Positions 25,879-34,065 of a stretch of 47,667 nt of DNA are shown in pieces. Location: the IMG/VR virus record IMGVR_UViG_3300025099_003492, positions 1 to 47,667 of that record; one strand, given 5' to 3'. Numbering within the stretch: position 1 is the first letter of the stretch; each line of letters opens with the position of its first letter. Below the pieces are notes generated by a model that saw nothing but the letters and a program-made list of their open reading frames with translations, was not told where the DNA came from and searched no databases. The position numbers and the translations under genes were made by a program. The stretch comes from a virus.

Positions 25879-26732
25879 TGAAAACACAGGTTATAGCAGA
25901 AATAGGAATTAATCACAATGGTGATATGGACACCACCAAAAAATTAATCGACATATCGGTTATTGCTGGTTGTGATGTGGTAAAGTTTCAGAAAAGAAAT
26001 CCTGATGTATGTGTACCCGAACACCAAAAGAGTGTGATGAGAAAAACACCTTGGGGTGAGATGACATACTTAGAATACAAACATAAAATAGAGTTTGGTA
26101 AAGATGAGTATGATGAAATAGATGAGTATTGTAATGGGAGAATTCAATGGACAGCATCACCTTGGGATTTGGATAGTGTTGATTTCTTGGAACAATATGA
26201 TTTACCATTTGTAAAAATTCCATCTGCATTACTTACTGATTACAAATTAATTGAAGAGTGTTCACGGAAATACGACAAACTTATATTATCGACTGGGATG
26301 AGTACAATAGAAGAGATAGATGGTGCAGTAAATGCTATGGGTGGTGAAGTTTACAATTATGATGCACACATGAGACAATGTGAATATTCACTTCTACATT
26401 GTAACTCTTCATATCCAGCCAAAGTTGATGAGTTAAATTTAAGTTGTATCCAAACACTCAAGGATAGATATAAATGTGAGGTTGGATATAGTGGTCATGA
26501 ATACGGATTGACAACAACAATAGCTTCAATTTGTTTTGGGGCTTCAATCATAGAAAGACATATCACATTGGATAAATCAATGTGGGGAACAGACCAAATG
26601 GCATCAGTTGAACCTCATGGATTAATTAAATTAGTTCGTGGTATTAGAGAACTTGAAAGTGCGATAGGTAATGGTGAAAAGGTGGTTACTGAAAGTGAAA
26701 TACCAATTAAGGATAAATTGAGGAAGTCATGA
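25878..26732 (+). CDS. neuB: NeuB-like nonulosonic acid synthase, without SAF domain
   Basis: The 284-residue protein follows the NeuB barrel: VIAEIGINHNGDMDTTKKLI, DVVKFQKRNP, FVKIPSALLTDY, LILSTGMSTIEEID, LLHCNSSYPAKVDELNL, VGYSGHEYG and IERHITLDKSMWGTDQ. It condenses phosphoenolpyruvate with an amino-hexose to make a nine-carbon (sialic-like) acid. Cellular NeuB (about 340) adds a C-terminal SAF/antifreeze domain; this copy stops at LRKS, so the domain is absent or supplied by another chain. NeuC is not found nearby, so the six-carbon precursor must come from the host or outside the window. Starts on the upstream stop (TAATG). Confidence 0.85.
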   Translation: MKTQVIAEIGINHNGDMDTTKKLIDISVIAGCDVVKFQKRNPDVCVPEHQKSVMRKTPWGEMTYLEYKHKIEFGKDEYDEIDEYCNGRIQWTASPWDLDSVDFLEQYDLPFVKIPSALLTDYKLIEECSRKYDKLILSTGMSTIEEIDGAVNAMGGEVYNYDAHMRQCEYSLLHCNSSYPAKVDELNLSCIQTLKDRYKCEVGYSGHEYGLTTTIASICFGASIIERHITLDKSMWGTDQMASVEPHGLIKLVRGIRELESAIGNGEKVVTESEIPIKDKLRKS

Positions 26733-27544
26733 TAAATTTAGATGATTATCGTTGTGGTTATGTAGAAAATCATTCTATTTATAATGAAGTTGAAGACGAA
26801 AAGGTGACAGACTTTTACAACTATTATAGTCAAAATGGTGAGGATGGTGTATTAGAAAAAATATTTGAGATTCTCGATATTCAAAAAGGTACTTTTGTAA
26901 ATGGTGGATGTGATGATATACACGACCATAGTAATGTTAGAAGGTTGGTGTCAACTCATGGATGGGGTGGTTTGTTTATAGAACCTAATGAAGAAATGTT
27001 GTTTCAAGGGAAATTGAATTTACAACAAGATGAGAGAATAAAAGATTGGGACTTCAAATTTCACAATAGTTTTTTATCAGTAAATGAGGATGATGAAAGT
27101 ATAACAAATATTCTTAGTGACTACTATATTGGAGAAACACAATTTGATTTACTAACATTACATATAGACTCATATGAATATTGGGTATTAGAAGATTTCC
27201 TTAGTGGTCATTATGATGCCAAGGTAATATTGGTCGGTTATAATTTTAGTCAATCTGAATCTGTTACTGCACCGAAGGATTGTATCCCAAAGATTGGTCA
27301 TAAATCAATTACTGATAATTTTTTCTCATCATCAGCATCTGCTCTTAATAAATTAGCAAGAAAATATGGATTCGAATTAGTAAGTATTTGTAAACCTAAT
27401 AATTTAATTTTTATAAATCAATATTATAATGAAGGTCGTTTCAAAGTGTATGAACCATTAGATACCGATGATTTTTATTGGGAAGGGGATACATTCACAA
27501 ATAGAAAAAGAACTAATATAACAGAAGGTTGGGTAAAGATATGA
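26729..27544 (+). CDS. FkbM-like methyltransferase, divergent
   Basis: The 271-residue product has YYSQNGEDGVLEKIFEILDI and FVNGGCDDI in place of the SAM loop, then GWGGLFIEPNEEML, the family's IEPn strand, and FDLLTLHIDSYEYWVLEDF in place of the iDvEG.E..vL signature. The key acidic and glycine residues are partly replaced (IDSYEY instead of IDVEGAE), so it may have lost or altered catalysis. Location between neuB and a GDP-sugar reductase suggests a sugar role. Its ATGA joins it to the next gene. Confidence 0.6.
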   Translation: MINLDDYRCGYVENHSIYNEVEDEKVTDFYNYYSQNGEDGVLEKIFEILDIQKGTFVNGGCDDIHDHSNVRRLVSTHGWGGLFIEPNEEMLFQGKLNLQQDERIKDWDFKFHNSFLSVNEDDESITNILSDYYIGETQFDLLTLHIDSYEYWVLEDFLSGHYDAKVILVGYNFSQSESVTAPKDCIPKIGHKSITDNFFSSSASALNKLARKYGFELVSICKPNNLIFINQYYNEGRFKVYEPLDTDDFYWEGDTFTNRKRTNITEGWVKI

Positions 27545-28437
27545 TTTTAGTTACAGGTGGAAGTGGTTTAGTTGGAAAACATTTAAAGGATGTATTACCA
27601 GATGCTGTTTATATTTCATCAAGAGATTATGATTTGATGGACTTGAATAGGGTAGACGATATGATGTCATTTTTCAAACCTAAAATAGTCATTCATTTAG
27701 CAGCAAGGGTCGGAAATCTATTTGATAATATGAATCATCCAGTTGATTATTTGGAACAAAATATTACGATGTCGAGTAATGTTTTAAGAAAATGTCACGA
27801 ATATAATGTCGAAAGGGTGGTATCGATGTTGAGTACTTGTATTTATCCTGATGTAGTTGAGACCTACCCAATGGTTGAAAAGGATTTATTCAATGGGCCT
27901 CCACCACCAACAAATTTTTCATACGGTATAGCAAAAAGATGTATGGCAACTCATATTGATTCATATGTTAAACAATACAATAAGAAATGGTCTTATATGA
28001 TTCCTTGTAATTTGTATGGAGAGTATGATAAATATGGTGAACACCATAGTCATTTTGTTTCGGCACTAATCAAAAAGATTTATGAATCGGATAAAATATT
28101 AAATCTATGGGGAAGTGGAACACCACTTAGACAATATATGTATGGTGGTGATTTAGCAAGAGTTATTAAATATGTCATCGAGAATGATATTAACGAAAAT
28201 TTAAATGTCGCACCAAAAGAGGTTTATACAATTCGACAGATGGCAGAAATTGGTAAAAGGGCATGTGATAAAGACTTCCTAAAGTTACAATTTGATAAAA
28301 CAAAACCTGATGGTCAATTTAGAAAAGATGTCGATTCATCAAAACTATTGTCTTTTTTAAAAGACTTTAAATTTACACCTTTAGATGTAGGGATAAGGAG
28401 AGTTTATGATAACTTTAGTAAAAGATACCATAGATAA
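27541..28437 (+). CDS. Fucose synthase-like SDR (possibly ColC-like)
   Basis: I start at the ATG at 27541 on the previous stop (ATGA), giving 298 residues. ILVTGGSGLVGKHL is the NADP loop, MLSTCIYPDVVETYP carries the serine, FSYGIAKRCM the Tyr-x3-Lys, and WGSGTPLRQYMYGGD the substrate loop. It is a second GDP-fucose synthase-type enzyme, clearly divergent from the one at 13441. In the colitose pathway ColC, of this same family, follows ColD. The next gene here is ColD-like, so a ColC role is a reasonable inference. Otherwise it would be a second GDP-fucose synthase. Confidence 0.7.
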   Translation: MILVTGGSGLVGKHLKDVLPDAVYISSRDYDLMDLNRVDDMMSFFKPKIVIHLAARVGNLFDNMNHPVDYLEQNITMSSNVLRKCHEYNVERVVSMLSTCIYPDVVETYPMVEKDLFNGPPPPTNFSYGIAKRCMATHIDSYVKQYNKKWSYMIPCNLYGEYDKYGEHHSHFVSALIKKIYESDKILNLWGSGTPLRQYMYGGDLARVIKYVIENDINENLNVAPKEVYTIRQMAEIGKRACDKDFLKLQFDKTKPDGQFRKDVDSSKLLSFLKDFKFTPLDVGIRRVYDNFSKRYHR

Positions 28438-29554
28438 ATCAGATATAGATAGATTAATTGAATGGTTAAAAACTTATCCGAGATTAACAAAGGGTAAAAT
28501 TACATTACAATTAGAAGAGAAGTTTTCAGAGTGGTTGGGTAGAAAATATTCTGTATTTGTTAACTCAGGTTCATCGGCAAATTTATTAATGTTATCTGCC
28601 TTACAACAAGGAGAATATCTAAAAAATAATAAAGTAGTAGTTCCCTCTACATCTTGGGCAACAGACCTCGCACCAGTTATGCAGTTGGGGTTAGAACCTT
28701 TATTATGTGACTCTAATTTAAAAGACTTATCAGTTGATTTACAACACTTAGAAGAGATATTTAAAAAAGAATCACCATCAGTATTGATGTTTGTTTCTGT
28801 ATTAGGATTGGTACCTGATATGGAATCTTTAGTCGATTTATGTAATAAGTACGATGTAATTTTATTAGAGGATACTTGTGAATCAATGGGATGTGAGTAT
28901 GATAATAAAAAGTTGGGTACATTCGGTAGAATGTCAAGCTTCTCTACATTTTTTGGACATCACATATCAACAATCGAAGGTGGTATCGTTAGTACCGATG
29001 ATTTCAAACTCTATGAGTTATTGAAATCTATAAGAAGTCATGGTTGGGATAGAGATTTGAGTATAGAAACACAATTTCAATTACAGCAAGATTGGGATGT
29101 TTCCGAGTTTGATGCCATGTACACCTTTTACTATTCAGGTTTCAATGTTAGGTCTACCGATTTACAGGCGTATATTGGATTATCACAGATAGATAAAATT
29201 AATAGATGGGGTAAACATCGAGAATCTAATTACTATCGTTATCAAGAGTTAGTTAAAAACGATTATTGGAAACCAACATCTTGGTTTGATTCGTTGACAT
29301 CTAATTTTGCATATCCTGTTATTCATCCAAACAGAGAAAGGATAGTTAAAAAATTACAAGAGAATGATGTTGAGGTTAGACCTATGATTTGTGGTTCAAT
29401 GGGAACTCAACCATTCTATGTTAAAAAATATGGTAGAGTAGAGTTACCAAATGTATCTATAATTGATGAGTTTGGTTGTTATGTTCCAAATAATCCATCA
29501 TTAACAAAAGACGATATCACAAAGGTATCTAATATAATTAATTCGGAGATATAA
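28406..29554 (+). CDS. DegT-family PLP protein with His for Lys (ColD-like 3-dehydratase)
   Basis: At 382 residues it has full family length. SVFVNSGSSANLLML is the phosphate-binding region and LLEDTCESMG holds the PLP-ring aspartate (Asp156). The segment SFSTFFGHHISTIEGGIV aligns with the SFH..K....GEGG of sugar aminotransferases but has His185 where lysine belongs. Histidine at that site is the mark of GDP-4-keto-6-deoxymannose-3-dehydratase ColD and of the E1 dehydrases. No extra cysteines for an Fe-S cluster are seen, favouring ColD over E1. It should make GDP-4-keto-3,6-dideoxymannose from the gmd product. The ATG has an AAGGAG site. Confidence 0.75.
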   Translation: MITLVKDTIDKSDIDRLIEWLKTYPRLTKGKITLQLEEKFSEWLGRKYSVFVNSGSSANLLMLSALQQGEYLKNNKVVVPSTSWATDLAPVMQLGLEPLLCDSNLKDLSVDLQHLEEIFKKESPSVLMFVSVLGLVPDMESLVDLCNKYDVILLEDTCESMGCEYDNKKLGTFGRMSSFSTFFGHHISTIEGGIVSTDDFKLYELLKSIRSHGWDRDLSIETQFQLQQDWDVSEFDAMYTFYYSGFNVRSTDLQAYIGLSQIDKINRWGKHRESNYYRYQELVKNDYWKPTSWFDSLTSNFAYPVIHPNRERIVKKLQENDVEVRPMICGSMGTQPFYVKKYGRVELPNVSIIDEFGCYVPNNPSLTKDDITKVSNIINSEI

Positions 29555-30216
29555 TGAAAAAGTTTACATATGATACCGAAAAATATAAATTTCGTGAGTT
29601 AGTTTCGGAAATTTATGAGGTGGAAAATTTAGAAAAAATACACGAAATAAAACCTAATATGGTTAGGGATGAGTACAAAAAAATGTACATCGATACCGAG
29701 AACACTACAGACTTCCATGATTTATTTTACAAGAGATTAAATGATAATTGGACTGAAATGTATGAGTCTTATGAAAGGTTTATAAAGGAAGAGATACTAC
29801 CTATAATGGATGAGGAATTCCATTATCAATATCTTCCATCATTTCGTATTCAGTTACCAGAGGAGAACCAAGCCGTTCATACTTGGCATTGTGATTCTGA
29901 CCCGTTACATAAACATCCAAAGGGTGAAATAAATATTTGGTTACCATTGACGAAGTGTTATAATACTAACACGATGTGGATTGAATCTGAACCATTCAAA
30001 TTGGATTTTCAGCCATTAGAAGGTGGGTATGGAGACTGTTGGATTAACAATGGTAATGTTTGTATGCATGGAAACAAACCAAATGTAGAGGTCGATACAA
30101 GAATGAGTTTTGATTTTCGAATAATTCCTCTATCAAAGTATGACCCAAATTACTCAGTTACATCAGCCAACACTACAAGTAAATTTGTGGTTGGTGGTTA
30201 CTACAAAGAGTTATAG
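29554..30216 (+). CDS. 2-oxoglutarate/Fe(II) dioxygenase-like protein
   Basis: A 220-residue beta-rich protein with HTWHCDSDPLHKHP near residue 110, giving a His-x-Asp pair, a later VCMHGNKPNVEVDTRMSFD with a histidine and an arginine, the 2-His-1-carboxylate plus 2-oxoglutarate-anchoring pattern. It resembles StrG/phytanoyl-type oxygenases more than T4-type prolyl hydroxylases. It would hydroxylate, desaturate or epimerise a sugar or small molecule. Joined to both neighbours by one-base overlaps (TAATG, TAGTG), it lies between the ColD-like and NeuA-like genes. Confidence 0.6.
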   Translation: MKKFTYDTEKYKFRELVSEIYEVENLEKIHEIKPNMVRDEYKKMYIDTENTTDFHDLFYKRLNDNWTEMYESYERFIKEEILPIMDEEFHYQYLPSFRIQLPEENQAVHTWHCDSDPLHKHPKGEINIWLPLTKCYNTNTMWIESEPFKLDFQPLEGGYGDCWINNGNVCMHGNKPNVEVDTRMSFDFRIIPLSKYDPNYSVTSANTTSKFVVGGYYKEL

Positions 30217-30848
30217 TGAAAGTAGTATCGGTTATACCCGCACGAGGTGGTAGTAAAGGAATCCCACTAAAGAACATAGTAGAACTTGGTGGTAAACCAT
30301 TAATATCATATACTATAGAGGCCTCTACACAATCTAATGTAGATGAGACTTGGGTTTCAACAGACTCAATGAAGATAGGAACAATTGCTGGAGCATTTGG
30401 TGCTAAGATTGTATTGAGACCAGATGATATATCAACAGATACTTCACAATCAGAGGAGGCCCTACTCCACGCCGCCCGTGATAGTGATTTTGATGTGATG
30501 GTTTTTATCCAGCCAACTTCGCCGTTGATAAATTCGGAAGATATAAATAAAGGTTTAGAAATGATGGATGAGTATGATTCTGTTTTTAGTGTTACTAAGG
30601 AACATTGGATTCCGAGATGGACAATGGATGTAAAACCATTTGAATGGGAAATTAATAATAGACCTATGAGACAAGATAAACCAGAAACCTATATTGAAAA
30701 TGGTGCATTTTATATTACTAAAAGAAAGAATTTATTAGAATCTAAGTTAAGGTACAGTGGTAAGATAGGTGTGGTAGAGATGCCACTTTCAAGGAGTTTT
30801 CAAATAGATACCCAAGAGGATTTAGAATTGATGGAGAAGTTAATATGA
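30216..30848 (+). CDS. neuA: CMP-nonulosonate cytidylyltransferase (NeuA-like)
   Basis: It starts with GTG on the upstream stop and has 210 residues. VSVIPARGGSKGIPLKNI is the CTP-binding signature, VDETWVSTDS follows, VMVFIQPTSPLINSEDI is the second core motif, and YIENGAFYITKR and SFQIDTQEDLELME the late ones. NeuA activates sialic-type acids with CMP. Together with NeuB at 25878 and the GT29-like enzyme at 21856 it gives synthesis, activation and transfer in one phage segment. Length agrees with single-domain NeuA (about 220). It may accept legionaminic or pseudaminic acid rather than Neu5Ac. Confidence 0.88.
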   Translation: MKVVSVIPARGGSKGIPLKNIVELGGKPLISYTIEASTQSNVDETWVSTDSMKIGTIAGAFGAKIVLRPDDISTDTSQSEEALLHAARDSDFDVMVFIQPTSPLINSEDINKGLEMMDEYDSVFSVTKEHWIPRWTMDVKPFEWEINNRPMRQDKPETYIENGAFYITKRKNLLESKLRYSGKIGVVEMPLSRSFQIDTQEDLELMEKLI

Positions 30849-31789
30849 ATTTTGTAGTTTTATATTGTATTAAAAATCAGTACGAAATGATTGAAGAGTA
30901 TGCATTCAAACACTCACCGAGTGATTTTTCAAAGGTTGATGTATTAATTTATGATGATGGTTCAGAACTTGAACAAAAAGAAAAGTTAAAAAACTTATGT
31001 GATAAGTTTAAAAACATAAATTGGATTAATGAAAATCAAGAACTAACTACTAACCCAGTTTTATCATCTTTTCAGAAGGCAGATGACTATTTAAATATAG
31101 AAGGTAAAGATGTAGATTGGATATTATTTTTTGAAAACGATGTGTTCCCATTTGAAAATAATTTTTGGGATAACTTAAATCTAAGTTTACAAACAGATAA
31201 ATTCCTTGAAAAAGTTGGTTTTATTGGTTTCAGTAGTTATCAGAAATATACCGATGGAATAACAAGAACACCTGGTAGTCCTACGATTGGTAGAGGTTGT
31301 ATTTTAGATGAAATACTTGAATCACCACATTCAGGTTGGTACAAAGATTTACCAAATGAATGGTATGATACTGATTATTTTGTGGTTGAAGTTCCAAACT
31401 GGCAAAGTGTATGTGTAAACAGAAAGTTATTTAGAGAAAATATTGAAATAGATTTCAACCACGAAGATAGGTTGTTGTCTGTCGATTCAGCCTCACATCA
31501 ATTTATGATTAAAGGAATTTACAATATAGTGATACCTAAATTATCAGTTTATCACGATAGTGGAGAATTAAAAAGAAATATTAATTTAAAGTCCGATTCT
31601 AATTACTCAAGAGGTGATGTTTCACATAGAGTTTTTAAAGACACTTGGGGTTGGTCTTGGGGTTTCAGAAATAAAAATTTAAGACAAGAATTTAACATGA
31701 ATTTTAATTTATATACAAATAGTATACAGAGTAAAATGTTTAATATGAAGGTATCAGATGGGCCTAAAAGGATAGAAGACTTTGAGTAA
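30845..31789 (+). CDS. Putative GT2-like glycosyltransferase
   Basis: A 314-residue protein that starts VVLYCIKNQYEMIEEYAF and has VLIYDDGSELEQ and ILFFENDVFPFENNF near residue 97, the two acidic sites of a GT-A enzyme. The second half (PNEWYDTDYFVVEVPNW and the later HQFMIKGIYNIVIPK) fits no family I can name. It overlaps neuA by an ATGA. A glycosyltransferase is the best guess from the first 150 residues and the setting; donor and acceptor are unknown. Confidence 0.55.
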   Translation: MNFVVLYCIKNQYEMIEEYAFKHSPSDFSKVDVLIYDDGSELEQKEKLKNLCDKFKNINWINENQELTTNPVLSSFQKADDYLNIEGKDVDWILFFENDVFPFENNFWDNLNLSLQTDKFLEKVGFIGFSSYQKYTDGITRTPGSPTIGRGCILDEILESPHSGWYKDLPNEWYDTDYFVVEVPNWQSVCVNRKLFRENIEIDFNHEDRLLSVDSASHQFMIKGIYNIVIPKLSVYHDSGELKRNINLKSDSNYSRGDVSHRVFKDTWGWSWGFRNKNLRQEFNMNFNLYTNSIQSKMFNMKVSDGPKRIEDFE

Positions 31790-32471
31790 AGTTATCTATA
31801 CTGCTATCATTGGTGGGTATGATGAATTGGTTGAACCAAGTTATAAACCTGATGGTTGGGAGTTTGTCTGTTTTACTGATAGAGATTTAAAATCGGATAC
31901 TTGGGAGATTAGAAAAACACTTCCACTTTATTCAGACAACACAAGAACTGCCCGTAAACATAAATTACTGGCTCATAGGTTATTTCCTAAACATGAATAT
32001 AGTTTGTGGATTGATGGTAATATTAATGTGGTGGGTGATGTTAATAAATTGTTACCACATTTAGATGATTGTAATTATGCAACTTATGACCATTCACAAA
32101 ATAAATTAGACCCAAGAAGTTGTATTTATGATGAAGGAAAAACAATATTAGATTTGGGTATGAAGAATGGTGGAAATTACAAAGATGACCCAAATATAAT
32201 ATCAAGGCAGATGAAAAGATATCGTGAGGAAGGTTACCCACCACGAAATGGGTTGGTGGTTCAGATGGAAGTTTTAAGAAGACACAATCAAGTGGATGTA
32301 GTTGATGCTATGGAACATCATTGGGTTGAGTTAAAGTATAATAGTAAGAGAGAACAATTGAGTTTTAATTACATAGCATGGAAAAATAAATTAAAGTTTA
32401 GTTACATTCAAGGTGATTCGAGACATAACGATTATTTCATCAATACTGGAGCACATAAAGGTAAAAAATGA
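31782..32471 (+). CDS. DUF616 (TOD1/MUCI70-like) glycosyltransferase
   Basis: The gene seems to begin at a TTG inside the end of the previous one and gives 229 residues. IYTAIIGGYDELVEPSY, EFVCFTDRDLKSDTWEIRK and the run DNTRTARKHKLLAHRLFP then YSLWIDGNINVVGD are the order and sequence of the DUF616 family. The DG.N pair binds donor and metal. Plant members act in pectin and glycoprotein synthesis; bacterial and phage members lie in polysaccharide clusters. Family assignment is firm; the sugar is unknown. Confidence 0.8.
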   Translation: MSKVIYTAIIGGYDELVEPSYKPDGWEFVCFTDRDLKSDTWEIRKTLPLYSDNTRTARKHKLLAHRLFPKHEYSLWIDGNINVVGDVNKLLPHLDDCNYATYDHSQNKLDPRSCIYDEGKTILDLGMKNGGNYKDDPNIISRQMKRYREEGYPPRNGLVVQMEVLRRHNQVDVVDAMEHHWVELKYNSKREQLSFNYIAWKNKLKFSYIQGDSRHNDYFINTGAHKGKK

Positions 32472-33238
32472 AAAATGTTATATTCATCCCAAACATAGAT
32501 TTGGGTGATGGTAGAAATAAATGTTATCAATATTCAGTAGATAGTTGGAGTCATTTTGCCAAGAAAAATAACTGTGAGTTATTAGTTTGGGAAGATTTGT
32601 TGTGTCCAGTTGAACAGATGAAAATTACTTGGCAAAGATATTATATGTTTGATATTTTAGAATCCAATAATATTGATTATGACCAAATCTTAATAGTTGA
32701 TGCTGATACAATAGTTCATCCTAATTGTCCTAATTTTTTCGAATTGACAAATCATGAATATAGTGTGGTGAAAAATAATGGAAGTTTCGAGTGGACAAGA
32801 AGGTCTATGGATGGATTTTCTAAATTATTGTTTGATAGTAAAGTCCCTTTCAATGTTTGGGATTACTTCAATTGTGGGTTTCAAATTGTAAACGAAAAAC
32901 ACAAAGATTTTTTCGAATATGTCAAGAAGTATTATGAATCGAATAGGTTAAATGTTCAATCTGCTATAGATAGAGTAAAGGCAGGAACAGACCAAACCTT
33001 ACTAAATTTCTTAACACGATTACAGAATATAAATTTGAATTATCTTCCAGTAGAATATAATTTACAAGATTTACATAGTAAACAATTACTTTACATTCAT
33101 GAAAATTGTTGGTGGCCAGATGAGTTGATATTTGAAAATTGTGGTTGGGTATTTCATTTCAATGCCATTCCACAAAATCAAATGGGTAGAGATGCTAATT
33201 ATTGGTTAGAAAGAACATACAAGGAGTTTTACAAATGA
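32468..33238 (+). CDS. GT-A glycosyltransferase, GT8/nucleotide-diphospho-sugar transferase-like
   Basis: The 256-residue protein has NVIFIPNIDLGDGRN at the start, then WQRYYMFDILESNNIDYDQ leading to ILIVDADTIVHPNCP, whose Asp-x-Asp binds the metal. FNCGFQIVNEKHKDF and AGTDQTLLNFL are the acceptor-side elements of this fold, and WVFHFNAIP the final histidine strand. It would use a nucleotide sugar to extend a glycan. It overlaps both neighbours by ATGA and is followed by a UDP-glucose dehydrogenase-like gene. Confidence 0.7.
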   Translation: MKNVIFIPNIDLGDGRNKCYQYSVDSWSHFAKKNNCELLVWEDLLCPVEQMKITWQRYYMFDILESNNIDYDQILIVDADTIVHPNCPNFFELTNHEYSVVKNNGSFEWTRRSMDGFSKLLFDSKVPFNVWDYFNCGFQIVNEKHKDFFEYVKKYYESNRLNVQSAIDRVKAGTDQTLLNFLTRLQNINLNYLPVEYNLQDLHSKQLLYIHENCWWPDELIFENCGWVFHFNAIPQNQMGRDANYWLERTYKEFYK

Positions 33239-34065
33239 AAATAGGAATCATTGGACAAGGTTATGTAGGAAGTGCTATCAAAACAGGATTTGATGGTTTT
33301 TATAATATTGAAACATATGATAAGTATGATGAAGAAAAAAGTACTTGTGGTTTACCTGATATGGTTTCAGAGTGTGAAGTAATATTTGTATGTGTCCCAA
33401 CACCAATGAATAAAAACGGAAGTTGTAATACTGAGGTAGTAGAAAGTGTTGTAAAGGAAATAGATGAGTTAAGTAATAAAAAGATAATCGTGGTAATTAA
33501 ATCTACGGTACCACCTGGTACAACCGAAAGACTACATAAAAAATATAAAAATCTAAATGTAATTTTTAATCCTGAATTTTTAACTGAGGCAAACTTTATA
33601 GATGATTTTAAAAACCAAACTCGTATAATTTTGGGTGGAACAAGGAATGGTACAAATAAATTGAGACAAATTTATAATAAAGTATTTCCAACCTCACATA
33701 TAATAAAGACTCACTCTACTATTGCTGAACTTGTAAAGTACATGACCAATTCATATTTAGCAACAAAAGTATCATTTGCAAATGAGATGTATTCTATATG
33801 TGAAAAATTTAATATGGATTATGACAAGGTAGTGGAATATGCTACACTTGATGAAAGATTGGGAGTGACTCATTGGTCTGTACCAGGACCTGATGGTGAT
33901 TATGGATTCGGTGGACATTGTTTTCCAAAAGATTTAAATGCATTAATAAGTGTAGCAGATGAATTTGATTTGGATATAGATGTATTGAGGTCTGTATTGG
34001 TTACAAATGATAAGGTTAGAAAGGATAGAGATTGGGAAAAGATGAAAGGAAGAGCAGTTGTATGA
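33235..34065 (+). CDS. UDP-glucose/GDP-mannose dehydrogenase-like, C-terminally short
   Basis: From the ATG at 33235 (overlapping the previous stop) the product has 276 residues. IGIIGQGYVGSAIKTGF is the NAD loop, VIFVCVPTPMNKNGS and IIVVIKSTVPPGTTERL the next elements, ELVKYMTNSYLATKVSFANE the helix linking domains, and YGFGGHCFPKDLNALI the catalytic cysteine loop. These enzymes oxidise the C6 of a nucleotide sugar to a uronate. Cellular forms have about 390-450 residues; this copy lacks the C-terminal UDP-binding domain, as some phage copies do, so its activity is uncertain. Confidence 0.8.
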   Translation: MKIGIIGQGYVGSAIKTGFDGFYNIETYDKYDEEKSTCGLPDMVSECEVIFVCVPTPMNKNGSCNTEVVESVVKEIDELSNKKIIVVIKSTVPPGTTERLHKKYKNLNVIFNPEFLTEANFIDDFKNQTRIILGGTRNGTNKLRQIYNKVFPTSHIIKTHSTIAELVKYMTNSYLATKVSFANEMYSICEKFNMDYDKVVEYATLDERLGVTHWSVPGPDGDYGFGGHCFPKDLNALISVADEFDLDIDVLRSVLVTNDKVRKDRDWEKMKGRAVV

